Shown piece after piece: positions 1-10,491 of a stretch of 64,000 nucleotides of DNA; positions within the stretch are counted from its first letter, which is position 1; each line of letters begins with the position of its first letter. Location of the stretch: assembly GCA_000442125.1 (NCBI GenBank), contig KE546975.1:1302001-1366000 (forward strand), in the 5' to 3' direction. Below the pieces are notes generated by a model. The model was not told where the DNA came from. It did not search any database and was given only the letters and a program-made list of their open reading frames with translations. The translations under genes were made by a program, and so were the position numbers. The stretch comes from Opeltia flavorubescens (lineage: Eukaryota > Ascomycota > Lecanoromycetes > Teloschistales > Teloschistaceae).

Positions 1-764
1 CATGAGGAGAGTTGACCTAGCTTTATATACTGCCCTTTAGCAACATGGTTGTGACAACAGCTCCGTGGTGATGACTAAAATCTAGAAATTCCAGGGATTA
101 ATCGTCCTTCCTGGTCTTTGCCTCACAACTTCATGTCAGTCACAGTCTCTCTATTCAGTCATTGGTGGAATCAGGGATGACATGTCAATTAGTTTTGCCC
201 TACTTCTCAATCAGTGAGGTGAAGTACAGAGTCTTTCAACAATTTTCAATGGTCACATCACCATGTCACTCTTTTCAGTACTTGTCCATGACATGAATCA
301 TGGAGATACCACATGAACAGTTCTATGAGTCATTCTAATTGAAAGCTGGACTATTGGAAATGTTGTATAAGTAGTCTAATCTCGACGTATCGTTTTTCTC
401 ACTGAGCCAGCTCATATTCGGCTAGTGGAGAGCACTGAGAGTTGAGGAAGGAAGAAAGGGAGGGAAATGGATTAAGATGTAAGGATGATCGAAAAGTTCA
501 TAAGCTGTAAGTATTGGACATGCTGCTCTTATTGACTTGTCTGAACTTAAGTACCATTCTTTCCGCCCCGATGTTCATTGACTATATTAAAGAGAAAGAA
601 ATTTCCAAAAGTGGACTTATCAACAAACATACATCTCAGAAAAGCCCAACGCTTAAAATTGATTCCACATTGCATGCATCAATCAACAACCACAGCATAC
701 TTCTATACCCCCCTCAAATCCACATCCCCCCTTTGCTCTTCACCATCCAATCCAACCCACTAAC
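1..764. other. No gene recognised at left edge
   Basis: I see no convincing coding sequence. Short open frames near 514-768 have no recognisable domain and a composition typical of untranslated DNA. The stretch probably holds the 3' flank of the gene that ends at 765 on the minus strand, plus intergenic DNA. A C-rich, T-rich run near 700-765 abuts that gene's stop. Confidence 0.5.
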
Positions 765-2088
765 CTAATGCAGCCCCTTCTTCTCATCCCTCCCCTTCCC
801 ATACCCATTCTGCGCCTTCAGCGCCTCCAACCTCTTCTTCTCCTCCTCATCAATCGCAGGCAACTCTTCCTCCTCATCCGACGGACTCCTGCCCCGACGC
901 CGACCTCCTCTAGCTCCACGACCTGCAGCGGCCTTGCGAGCAGGGCGCTCGTCATCTTCTCCACTGAAGTACTGCTCATCACCGTAAGAATCCTCATCGT
1001 CTGAAAAGGACCGGTGGTGTCGACTCGGTTTAGCCTTCGTACCATGACCTCTCGGTGCTCGCCGGGGTTGATCTTCTTCATCTTCGTCGGAACCTGACGG
1101 TGAGTGGTGGCGTGTCTTTGGCTTGGATTTCGCTTTTCCGTTCTTGCCTTTACCCTTGGGTTGCTGCTTTCGCGGAGCCTCCGTCGCTGTATCGGAACCA
1201 GAACCAGATTCGGAGCTAGATTCGGTGTCTGAAGCGAATTTTCTCCGGGGGCCACGGATACCTTGCTGCGTGCGTGGATACTGTTGATGAGATCGAGGAG
1301 GAGGACCTTCTAGCTGCAGGAATGTCCTTGGCCCATGAGATGGAACGGGCACACGACTAGAGCCAAAATCATTGTATGGATTGACTAGAGAAGTGGACAT
1401 CATCTGTGGATCTAGTGGCCGGCCACACACCCCTGGACCCGGTACGCCGAATAAGCTCAGGGAGTCTGGATACCGGTTGCTCTCAAGACTATGCTGTTCG
1501 TGCGGTTTGATCCTATTTGTGAGGAAGATATCGCCTCTGTTCTGCTCGGCTCCGACTGCAAGGAACTGGAAGTTCATGAACAGGTCAAACGTTAAGAACG
1601 CCATGCCTTCCGTAAGATATTCGGAGCGGCCAGATGCTGGGTAATATGGCAGTCTCCAGATGGCTTTACCAGGGATGACATTGATCAAGTTTGGTGTGAC
1701 GAAAGGGCGATAGTGTTGGAAAAGATCGAGTCGTTCGTCAAAGGAGATATCGCAATATCTTCGGCCTGAAAACATGTCTCGAACCCACTGACTACCTTTC
1801 TCCATGATTTGACCTAATATACCAGTTTGTTTTCTGGGCTGGATAAGGTAAGGGCATGGGAACAGGCCCTCTGGGAGTTGCGCATAAGGTTGACCTTGTG
1901 GCGAATATCCGGTGATGAACATGTTAGTGTGTTCCATGATTTCCTGTTGCAATTCTAGGACTGTGGTATAAGGAAGGACGGAGACCTTGATTGCGATATG
2001 CAATTTATATATTGGGTACATAGCTTCCTTGGGTGACACCCTGGTAGTAGGCTTCATGAGTCAAATTTTCGTTGCTAGACCCAGACAT
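765..2088 (-). CDS. Hypothetical fungal protein with disordered charged C-terminus
   Basis: Function not recognised. The preferred model is two exons, 2088-2040 and 1960-765 (about 414 aa), with a 79-bp intron whose acceptor reads CCACAG; the join gives a smooth ...EAYYQ/VLELQQ... junction. An unspliced alternative starts at 2057 (430 aa) but would put intron-like sequence into the protein. The first 200 residues look globular and hydrophobic (VLELQQEIMEHTNMF, then a stretch rich in Phe and Leu). The last 180 residues are low complexity: SSSESGSGSD, GKGKNGKAKSKPK, RGARGGRRRGR, alternating Lys/Arg-rich and Ser/Asp/Glu-rich blocks. That suggests a nuclear protein with possible nucleic-acid binding, which is inference from composition only. 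It lies about 200 bp downstream of the methyltransferase gene on the same strand. Confidence 0.65.
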
Positions 2089-2288
2089 GACTCTCTTGTT
2101 AGACCGCAAATAGCATGATCTGTTCAGCAATCATATGGATGGTTTCGGCTTTGTGGGTGAATCTGAATCTTGATTATTTGATTAACCAAGTTTCTGCAAC
2201 ACGTCTCACCAGTCGCTTTCGCTCAAAGCGTACTCTTAACCAAAGACACAGGCCACCATCTCAACACTTGTCCCCCTGACTCACAGGG

Positions 2289-3713
2289 TCATGCCACTCT
2301 ACAGTCCGATTTCTCAATAACCTCCTCCTCCTCACTGAAAGCAGGACTCAGAATCAAATATATATGGATAGGCTCAAACGTCGAATAAAAGAAACCGAGC
2401 TGATCTCCCTCCGGTATGGCGGGAATGTCCATACGCTCGACTCGAAATTTCTCGGCACCTGCCTAGGGTTCAGCGATACTGGCCAGATAGATTGTTTTGC
2501 GTTGGATGTTAAGACTCACTGCAAGCTTCCAGGAAGCTATCTAGCGTGCTTTGCTTACGTATCGCAGAAGACATGAGTACTTGAAGTTCTGGACAAACTT
2601 TGAATAAGTCGCGCATGGTGGCTATCAGGGCAGGGAAGTCATCCGGATCGTAAAGCTAGAGTTCTCGATCAGCTCGCCCTTTGCGTCTTTTCAAGCACAA
2701 CGGCATCTGCTCTAGAATGAAGAGCAAGAAGTAAGGCCGCACGCTGAATAAGAGTAGATCTTTTCATGACATACTAGAGAAGGAGACGAGAAAAGAAGAG
2801 TTTGCTGCAGAAGCTCTAAGCATTTGGTGATCACTTACTATATCGGCACCAAGCACCACGTCAACCCAGTTCCCGGCTTTCATGAGACAACTATGGAGGG
2901 ACTTATCAACACGAGAGATACCCCATTTTAGCACCAATGCTTCCACCAAGTCATCAACTCCATTGAGTGCAGCATTAGTTCGAGCGAGATCGACGACCGC
3001 GTCGCTACCGTCAGTCATCAAAACCTGCTTGGCAGCAAGGTGCTTTCCGCAAAAGATAGACAGAAAGCCGAGGCCGGAACCCAATTCCAAGACCCGCTTC
3101 CCCTCAACGAAAAATTTGCCATCGAGGAACAAGTACGTAGCAAGGTGTAGCGCAGCGGCCCATGTACGATTTCCTGAGTCTCCTCCCGAAGACAAGAGAA
3201 AAGGTGCCTCCAGGATGGTTAACGTGCGAGGATCATCCTCGATCAGCGGAACAGTGTAGGTGACAGGACATTTTTCTTGAGCTTGGGACATCTCATCAAG
3301 CCTGGCCTCTCCCAATACTTCGGTGAAGCGATCCATGAATTCATCTATGATTTCCTGCAAAGAAAGACGAATTTACATCAGCATAGATCATTTTCCGGCC
3401 AAGAAGATTTGGAAATGATAACCTCGACGCTTAAAATAAATGAGATATTGTGATTACTTACATCTCTTTCGGGGTTCTCCATTGCCTTCACCAAAATGTC
3501 GAGAAGCACTTTCATCACGCGGAAGATGTAGCGAGCAGGGGGCAAACTAGTCAAACGACGCCGGCTAAACAGATTCTCACAAAGCCAATGTTGTACGCCG
3601 GCGGGTCTGATAAGACTTCCAGGCGGGTAGGGTAATTCGAGTGGATCAACCATCTGCAAATACTTCCTTCGGAATAGCTCCAAGTGTAAAGTCGTTAAAA
3701 ATGGAGGACTCAT
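2289..3713 (-). CDS. EFM3: Protein-lysine N-methyltransferase, EFM3/FAM86 type
   Basis: SAM-dependent lysine methyltransferase of the family 16 group; the yeast and human members methylate elongation factor 2. Four exons: 3713-3462, 3354-2839, 2655-2520 and 2458-2289, about 357 aa. The N-terminus carries the FAM86-type lead (LFRRKYLQMVDP, then LPYPP and a WLCENLF-like segment). The Rossmann core shows motif I (LELGSGLGFLSI), an acidic loop (MTDGSD), and post-I GADILYDPDDFPAL across the second intron. The last exon ends EKFRVERMDIPAIPEGD...FEPIHIYLI, typical of the C-terminal strand of this family. The start was chosen at MSPPFL (3713) because the family begins there; an in-frame Met lies at 3770. 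The second intron is long for this region (183 bp), so an extra small exon there cannot be excluded. It diverges from RPS24. Confidence 0.85.
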
Positions 3714-4233
3714 GATGAATATGGAATAGCCAAAAGTAAAGATACAAGCAAAGCAAGCAAGTCTTTTCAACTGACTTCTAGCGGTTAGAAGTACGGAATA
3801 ATATGCTGGAGTCTATTGTGAATGGCATATTCATGCAAGTTTCTAAAGCACGGAGACAGGTAGAACGATGCAACGCGAAAGAGGAAGGAACATCCGATAT
3901 ATACATGATCTCTGCTTAGAAGAAAAGCGGTAGCAGAGGTGGAGCTACAGAATCTTAGGAAAGAGCAACGTGGTTGTATTTACTTCTGCAAACTAGACAC
4001 GAATGCGAGGGAGAACCTGTAAAAGCTCAAGCCGCAAGACATTGAAGCAAGATCTTGATTACATAATTTTTAAGGGCTCAAGCCCTCAAACTTCGCCCCA
4101 CACAGACATCACATAGCAGACTAGCGACAACAGAGATCTCACGACTTTGCGACTCCGTCCATTACGCACAGTGAGGGTCTCATCGTCGCTTCTCCATAAT
4201 ACATTACTGATAAGTCTCCAGCCCATCGCGAAA
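3714..4233. promoter_or_regulatory. Shared upstream region of EFM3-type gene and RPS24
   Basis: A 520-bp gap lies between two divergently transcribed genes, so it must carry both promoters. The RPS24 side has a short direct echo (CTCAAGCC near 4026 and again near 4077) and a pyrimidine-rich tract shortly before the ATG, common for fungal ribosomal protein genes. No specific factor site could be assigned. Confidence 0.5.
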
Positions 4234-4891
4234 ATGGCAGACAAAGAGCAGCCGGTAACGCTCCGCACCCGCAAATTCATCCGCAACCCTCTCCTCGGCC
4301 GCAAACAAATGGTAGTGTAAGTTTTCCATCCCTACAAATCCACCCACTCCAAAAATCCTCCTCTTCTCACCTCTTCAACAACAACAAACTAACACTTGTC
4401 CTCTTTTCCCCAAAAACAGTGACGTCCTCCACCCTTCCCGCCCCAACGTCTCCAAAGACGAGCTCCGCTCAAAACTCGCCGAACTCTACAAATCCAACAA
4501 AGACCAAGTCTCCTGCTTCGGCTTCCGAACCCAATACGGTGGTGGGAAGAGCACGGGGTTCGCGTTGATCTACGATAGCCATGAGGTGATGAAGAAGTTC
4601 GAGCCGCATTATAGGCTGGTGAGATATGGGGCTGCGACGAAGGTTGAGAAGGCGAGCAGACAGCAGAGTATGTGGGGCCACTTTCTTTTGGGATTTTTTT
4701 TGGGTTCTCTGTTGGATTTGTTGTGGTTGGAGTATGCATAGAGGGGGAGAGGGGATAGGGCATAGGATAAGATTTTTGGAGGCGGAGTGCTAACACTGTT
4801 GCGTGTAGGAAAACAACGCAAGAACCGAGCCAAGACCGTGCGGGGAACTGCGAAGAACAAGGCTGCGACGAAGGACAAGAAGAAGAAGTGA
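4234..4891 (+). CDS. RPS24: 40S ribosomal protein S24 (eS24)
   Basis: Structural protein of the small ribosomal subunit. Three exons: 4234-4316, 4420-4667 and 4809-4891, 137 aa, the usual length for eS24. The protein opens [20 protein letters not shown] and continues with GRKQMVVDVLHP, the conserved [14 protein letters not shown] loop and a Lys-rich tail ending in KDKKKK. The first intron falls inside a Val codon just after KQM, close to the N-terminus as in many fungal ribosomal protein genes; the second splits an Arg codon near the C-terminus. All splice sites are GT-AG and the frame closes exactly. Expression is expected to be high and growth-linked (family knowledge). Confidence 0.97.
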
Positions 4892-5424
4892 GGGGGTTCC
4901 AGTATTTCTTCTTTGGTGGTGTTGATGATTGGGGTGAGGGGAACGAAGGTGGAAGATTAAGCTGTGTACTTATTTGATGGAAAATGCAGCTACATGGAAA
5001 GAGCTTGTCGTGATTCAAATAGTCAATGCGACTCAGCCTTTTTCCCAAATCTTTATTTTGGGTTTGACTTGTTGTGGTTGAAGCTGTATCTGGGAGCTAA
5101 TCATAGCCCAAGTCTTAATTCTTTGCTTTTACAGCACACAATCTACACACCTCAGACACTCAATGAGTTTCAAGGTTTGAAGAAAATCCTAATGTAAGAT
5201 GGCTTAAGGCCTACAACAACCACGACTAATACCAGAGTCGTTTCTGCAGCTCATTTGCTGTGAGAACCAGAATTTAGGGCCAACGTTATTTTAAGGGATA
5301 CATCAGGGCCAATTAGCCAACAATTGTGCAAAGCAAAGGGCTTTTCCTAATGCCTCTGATAAAATTGAACCGCACAAGCATCCTCCCTCCATCCTTTACA
5401 GGGAGCAGTACAAGAACCATTGAG
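4892..5424. other. Intergenic, convergent 3' ends
   Basis: The gap between the RPS24 stop and the stop of the minus-strand zinc-cluster gene holds both 3' UTRs. No coding sequence or repeat recognised. Confidence 0.5.
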
Positions 5425-6930
5425 CTATAGCTGCAGGGTATGTGCCGGCGCCGTAGTCTTCGGCTTAGGCTGTTCCACCGGGAGAGGGTTGCAAGGATTG
5501 TGGTTGATTGGTTTCTCCCTGATATGAACATATCGTCCCCCATTGACAAGCGTAGCCTCCGAAGGTCCAGGCTCAGTGCCCATGTCCAATCTTGGCCCAG
5601 AACCCATGCTGTAATTGTAGAGGCTGTATGAGGAATGCTGCGGTAATATCGTACGAGTTTTAGGAAGTCGTATCTCCGGGATAGTATTTTGATCCTCCGT
5701 CGCTGCTGACAAAGGTCGATGAAGTGGACTGCTGGATACAGGAACATAACCGAAAGTTGTTGCACCTTGGCCGGACTCAATTGGCGGCGATGAGGAAACG
5801 CTGCTCAATGACCCGCTGAAAGTGCTTAGCGACGTCGAGCTTACTGATCCTTGACTGGTCCCGTGCGTCAGGGTCTGAGGTGGCCAGGCAATACTAGACT
5901 TCAAACCGTAGGAAGCAGACTCACCAGACTTTTGGTAGGAGTTGCTGCTCGGTTCATAGGACATTTTCCTTGGGGTGGGCAAGATTCGATCCCCATGCCG
6001 TGGAAGCTCTCGGGAAAGAGAAAGAGAGTTCATCCCATAGTTTTCCGGGATCGAGGAAATCGCAGAGGAATTCAAGTACGGGAAACCGGAAGGTCCGTAC
6101 TTGAATGACGACTCGCTCTCATACCCCACGCTATTTGATTGCCTGTTGCCAGCAATAGGCGTCCAATGCCGGGATGTGTCCTGCGTCCCGTAGGACATCG
6201 AAGGATCTTGGGCCGGCAACAAATACTGAGGTGCTTGGGTATAGTTATCGAATGTACCGTCCAAATGCGTCAGATTGTAAGAAGGAGCCGCTGAAGGATG
6301 CGAATGTCGAGAAGTCAACGAATAGTGCTGACCATTGATTGACCCAGTACGGGCTGGATATGACGCGGCACCAGGGGCTTGCATCATGCCATAGCCACCA
6401 GAGTAAAGTGAGCTCATGCCGCTGTTGCCTCGGCTCATACTAGCTGGCAGACTTGGAGTGGAATATGGATAATCGATTGCGGTGCTAGCAGGCAAGAGAC
6501 TGGTAGAGTTGACCTGAAGGCGTATATCAGCGAGCGGATTCAAGCCAAGGTGGGAATGATATCTTACCCTCAAGAAATTACACTCCTCTGCCCCCGCGTT
6601 CTTACAATTTTGACAGCCTGCCCCACNGATGTCGCCGCTGCATTTGATTTTTCTTTTCCGGCATCGGGAACACTGTAGCATCCTTGTTAGCAAAGGGAGA
6701 CAACAAATCTGACAACGAAAAAGGAAACAGGGATTTCTTACAGCTAAACCAATCCTACGCCTTGGCTGCTGATCACCTTTGTCGGATCCATTATCGTTCA
6801 AGGGACTTGTACGGGTCAAAGGAAGATTTCGAGGACTTCCCCGAGCGGCATAATTCGTTGTCTCATACGGCTGAGTCGAACGCCGATGGTATTCGACGAG
6901 GTCCGGTTGACTACTGTATTGGCGACTCAT
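5425..6930 (-). CDS. Zn(II)2Cys6 fungal transcription factor
   Basis: DNA-binding regulator of the fungal binuclear zinc-cluster class. Three exons: 6930-6742, 6672-6568 and 6513-5425, about 460 aa. The middle 35-codon exon is the zinc cluster almost alone: cysteines at residues 64, 67, 74, 83, 86 and 94, spacing C-x2-C-x6-C-x8-C-x2-C-x7-C, with the basic segment RKRKIK between the second and third. The cluster is followed by a long Ser/Tyr/Pro-rich region without a recognisable fungal-specific transcription factor (middle homology) domain, so this is a short-type member whose target is unknown. An ambiguous base (N at 6627) lies in the cluster codon after GDI; any base there still leaves a sense codon. 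The start MSRQYSSQPD was preferred over an upstream in-frame Met at 6963. Confidence 0.85.
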   Translation of the reverse strand: MSRQYSSQPDLVEYHRRSTQPYETTNYAARGSPRNLPLTRTSPLNDNGSDKGDQQPRRRIGLAVRNPCFLFRCQICCLPLLTRMLQCSRCRKRKIKCSGDIXGAGCQNCKNAGAEECNFLRVRYHSHLGLNPLADIRLQVNSTSLLPASTAIDYPYSTPSLPASMSRGNSGMSSLYSGGYGMMQAPGAASYPARTGSINGQHYSLTSRHSHPSAAPSYNLTHLDGTFDNYTQAPQYLLPAQDPSMSYGTQDTSRHWTPIAGNRQSNSVGYESESSFKYGPSGFPYLNSSAISSIPENYGMNSLSLSRELPRHGDRILPTPRKMSYEPSSNSYQKSGESASYGLKSSIAWPPQTLTHGTSQGSVSSTSLSTFSGSLSSVSSSPPIESGQGATTFGYVPVSSSPLHRPLSAATEDQNTIPEIRLPKTRTILPQHSSYSLYNYSMGSGPRLDMGTEPGPSEATLVNGGRYVHIREKPINHNPCNPLPVEQPKPKTTAPAHTLQL

Positions 6931-9176
6931 AGTATGGGGTGTGAGGCAAGGGTAAAGGCCCAAGAGTCATCTGCAGATGCAAGCGGCTGGAATACCTACT
7001 GAACATAGATATATTAGAAAAAATGGTACTGAAGAAGCAATGACCATTTCTTGATGAGTCTTGATAGTCAGAAATACCTGTTGAACTGAATACCATGAAA
7101 GTGAAGAGGGATGGGTCGAATTTTTTATGGATTTTTCGGAAAGACAGATTGTTCAGCGCGAACGAGGTGAGCTTTGCCACGTAAGATCGTGCCTTCAGAT
7201 GTCAACGTCAGTCCGGCGAATCATGTCCACGGGTCAATCGATCTTTCTACGTCTAGTCAAAATGCTCCTTAATCTGCACATCTCTGAACGGGAGGGTGCA
7301 TCTCAGCGCCGCACGAGCGAAAAGGCGGGCATATCTCTCGGAGCCGCCTGAAGAAACCGAATATTAACCTGCGGGCGATCATGGCTGGTGATTAAGGCCT
7401 GTCCAGTCGAACGCCGTGAAACCTCAGAAGACAGGATTCTATGACACCATCTGACCTGCCCCTCTCACACATACCACTATAATTCAAGGGGTATCTTCGA
7501 AAATACTTCATGACAAGATGATATTGACACTTTCCGAGACACGGGTTTGTGAATACTGGATTGACCTAAGCAAACGGGTCCATAAGGCTTGACGTGAGAG
7601 CTTCGGGCACAACCGCCGGCGACTTACCGTCCTTACGTGTCCAATTTAGCATAGCGCATCAGCGACTTACTCTGAGGGGTATGATACGAGCTTCATTGAA
7701 GAAGAACCTCGGTGCATGGAGTGAGGGAAGCCTATTTGCTTAAGGTAGCAAACTTACCCTGACGCCCGTCGCTGAAAAGGAATTCATCGAACCCCCAATG
7801 CAAGGCCTATTACGACGAAGAATTAGGGGTAGATAATATTTGATATCCTGTCTGGTACCATTGTCAACGGTATGATCCTTAGGCCAAAGCGGCACTTCGG
7901 TTCGGGTGGGTGGCACCGAGAGGGAGGATTGGGTCCAATCTTGCTGGGTAACACAAAGTCATGCATTACGGTGCTAAGCACGGGGAGCTTTACGCATCTG
8001 TTTCCGGCAGGGATAAGGGCACTATATGCTGCGTAAGTTCAAGCCACCATAAATGAACGATGCACGGAGACTTCAGTGCAATAGAGGCTAGTTTCCGAGG
8101 TTGCGAGGAGGACGATCTCAGGACCTGAGAAGCAAGCGGCAGCTAGTAGACAGTCATCTCACCAAATATACTGGGGAACCCCGCCAGAGAAGATAGCATC
8201 AGGTTTGTCTAAGCCTTCCCATATTAGTTGATTGGCATGGTATAGATCTTTAACCTTAGCATGGAACAAAGCCGAGAGGCTGGCCAAATCTCCAGACGGC
8301 CGGCTATGGGAAATCTTTGTAAATCTTATTAGACATCTCAATGAAAAGTCGAAAGATGGTAGGCGTTTGTGTGTATTCCCAATCTCTCAGAAATCGCAGA
8401 CACCAGGCCAGAAACTCAAAATTGAGCAACACAGCATAATACCCCCTGGTAGGGTAGTACAAGCGGGGATACTGCTACATTCACATGAGTGTGCCGCAAT
8501 TGGGATGCCTGGCACTACAAGCATCTCCAGCTTTCTCTGAACTGAATAAAAATCTCAGCTCACAGGCGCCGAAGGCTTCGTTGGAGCAGAATCATGAGAG
8601 TGGTCGATTTGTAGAGGTGGTCCATATCCATTTGAAACACCTGGATCGGATAGCTGCAGGTATAGCTGTACTAAGCCTTCTTCCCTCCCGTAACCGTTGG
8701 CTCCCGGTTCTTGGGACTGAGCGGTGAGGTGCCACAAGGAAGCTCAATGCTTTGCAACAAGGGTAGGTAGAGGAAATTCAATCCCCAGATAACTTGCGAT
8801 TAGCAAATTGACTGGATCGGAAGAAGTCGATGCCAGACATGGGTGGGAAGAAAAAGAATAGATCTAATGGGTTACAAATTATTTCCATTTTGCGTGCCAA
8901 CTTGTAAGAGTGGATGCATTTGGAATCCCCGTCCACATCAAAGATGGCAGATTGTAAAACTTGAAGTATGAGCATGGTTGTTCCGTAGTAGAAGTGGTGT
9001 GTGATCCTTTGGGTTAGCTCCCGTCCCGCCTCTACTTTCGGCTAGAGGCCGTCGCATATCCGTAATCTTCAAAGTGGATCTTGAATCTTCAGTCTTAGAT
9101 CTGACGCTGCAAGAAAGATCTGAAACTTCATGCTCAGCACGTGTGATGGCGTATGCTGATGCATGCCAATTCAAGG
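6931..9176. other. 2.2-kb stretch without a recognised gene
   Basis: I found no protein domain on either strand. The part next to 6930 is probably the zinc-cluster gene's 5' UTR and promoter (possible spliced leader near 6990-7080). Small open frames (for example 8159-8341 minus and 8232-8540 plus) are not protein-like. The cyclophilin half expected for the gene beginning at 9177 is not visible here, which makes this a candidate rearrangement or decay zone. Confidence 0.5.
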
Positions 9177-10131
9177 ATGGCTCAACCTGAAGATTACAAA
9201 TCACTTCCCCAAAGCCCTCGACATGATGAGCGTTCCCCATCCAATAGCCCAATTGCCGACACGGGTGTTGATGCAAACGCCTCACAGTCAGAGGAGGTAG
9301 GCGAAGCCGCACAGGAAGAACTTGTCGAGAAACTCCGTAGGGAACGGGAAGCGCGAGCGCAGGCACTAACATTAGAAATCGTCGGAGATCTACCCTTTGC
9401 AGAGGTCAAGCCCCCAGAGAATGTGCTATTCGTATGCAAACTAAACCCTGTCACAGAAGGTTAGCCTCAATCCGAGCCATGTGTAGAGAAAAACACGCTG
9501 ACCGATACTTGATCTCCAGACGACGATCTCGATCTGATTTTCAGCCGCTTCGGGAAAATTATATCATGCGAAGTCATCCGAGACAAGCGCACTGGTGATA
9601 GTCTTCAATATGCATTCATTGAATTTGAGGATCAGAAGGCTTGCGAGCAGGCATATTTCAAGATGCAGGGTGTTCTCATAGATGATCATCGGATCCACGT
9701 CGACTTTTCCCAGAGCGTACGTTGTTCATCCCCAGGGAAGAAATTCAGAAACTTATCCTTTGTAGGTCTCAAGGCTCTCAGACACTTGGCGAACGGCAAC
9801 GAACTCCAAACGGGCTAAAAACGCTGGTGGCTTTGGTGGCGTCGCAAGTCTGGAGAAAAAACGTCAATATCGAGCTATGGATGCGGACGAGAAGAAGAAT
9901 ACAAGAAACCGTGATGGCTACGATATGGTAATGGACAGGGACGATTTACGGAACAAGCGTCATCATGAGTCAAATCAACGGTCACATCATCGTTATCAAT
10001 CGAGAAGCCGCAGCCCGAGAAGATATAATCGTAGCGAGCGTGTTTCACCGAGAAGGAATAGCGACCATGGAGGACATAGAAGTCGCGATTCGCATCGGGA
10101 TGACTATGGTCGTGATAGGAAACGATACTGA
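9177..10131 (+). CDS. PPIL4/Cyp6-like RRM protein lacking the cyclophilin domain
   Basis: Nuclear RNA-binding protein of the PPIL4 (Cyp6) type, a family normally made of an N-terminal peptidyl-prolyl isomerase domain, a linker, an RRM and a charged tail. Three exons: 9177-9459, 9520-9716 and 9766-10131, about 281 aa (an in-frame Met at 9153 would add 8). The linker [22 protein letters not shown], the RRM ([12 protein letters not shown] as RNP2, LQYAFIEFE as RNP1) and the following LSDTWR...[17 protein letters not shown] block are all recognisable. The tail is Arg/Ser/Asp-rich ([13 protein letters not shown]). No cyclophilin segment could be found upstream, and an in-frame stop lies just before the Met at 9153, so the protein appears to keep only the RNA-binding half. 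Undetected upstream exons remain possible. Confidence 0.75.
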
Positions 10132-10491
10132 AGTGTGGAGGTGCTTCATCTATGGCAGTAGCATGATGAATGCATGATAGTTGATACCCAGGATTCTGTA
10201 GCAAAATCCATAACGCGATATGAAATTTCAACACGATCATGCTGTTTTGATGGAGTTAAATTGACCAATGAGGATACAAAGAAGGATCGCCGAAGCGCGG
10301 CACCTTTCTCCGAAACGCCTTTGTTTAAACTTCCATAGATCAAGTGCTATGACGAGGCCGTGCATTCCATTTCCCATTCTTTAACTTTAAGTTACAGTGA
10401 CTTATGATTACATGATCTAAACCTTTGACTGCTGTTAGAATCTCGAGGAGCACTAGTTGAGACGTGCTCACGCACTAATTCTTGATACAGC
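10132..10491. promoter_or_regulatory. Gap upstream of UAP1
   Basis: 360 bp between two genes in the same direction. It contains the 3' UTR of the RRM gene and the UAP1 promoter. Near 10365-10400 there are short AT-rich runs but no clear TATA element. Confidence 0.35.

Noticed and set aside
8159-8341. Short open frame as a gene in the gap before the RRM protein
   Set aside because: No domain, no splice context and no codon bias; chance frames of this length are common.
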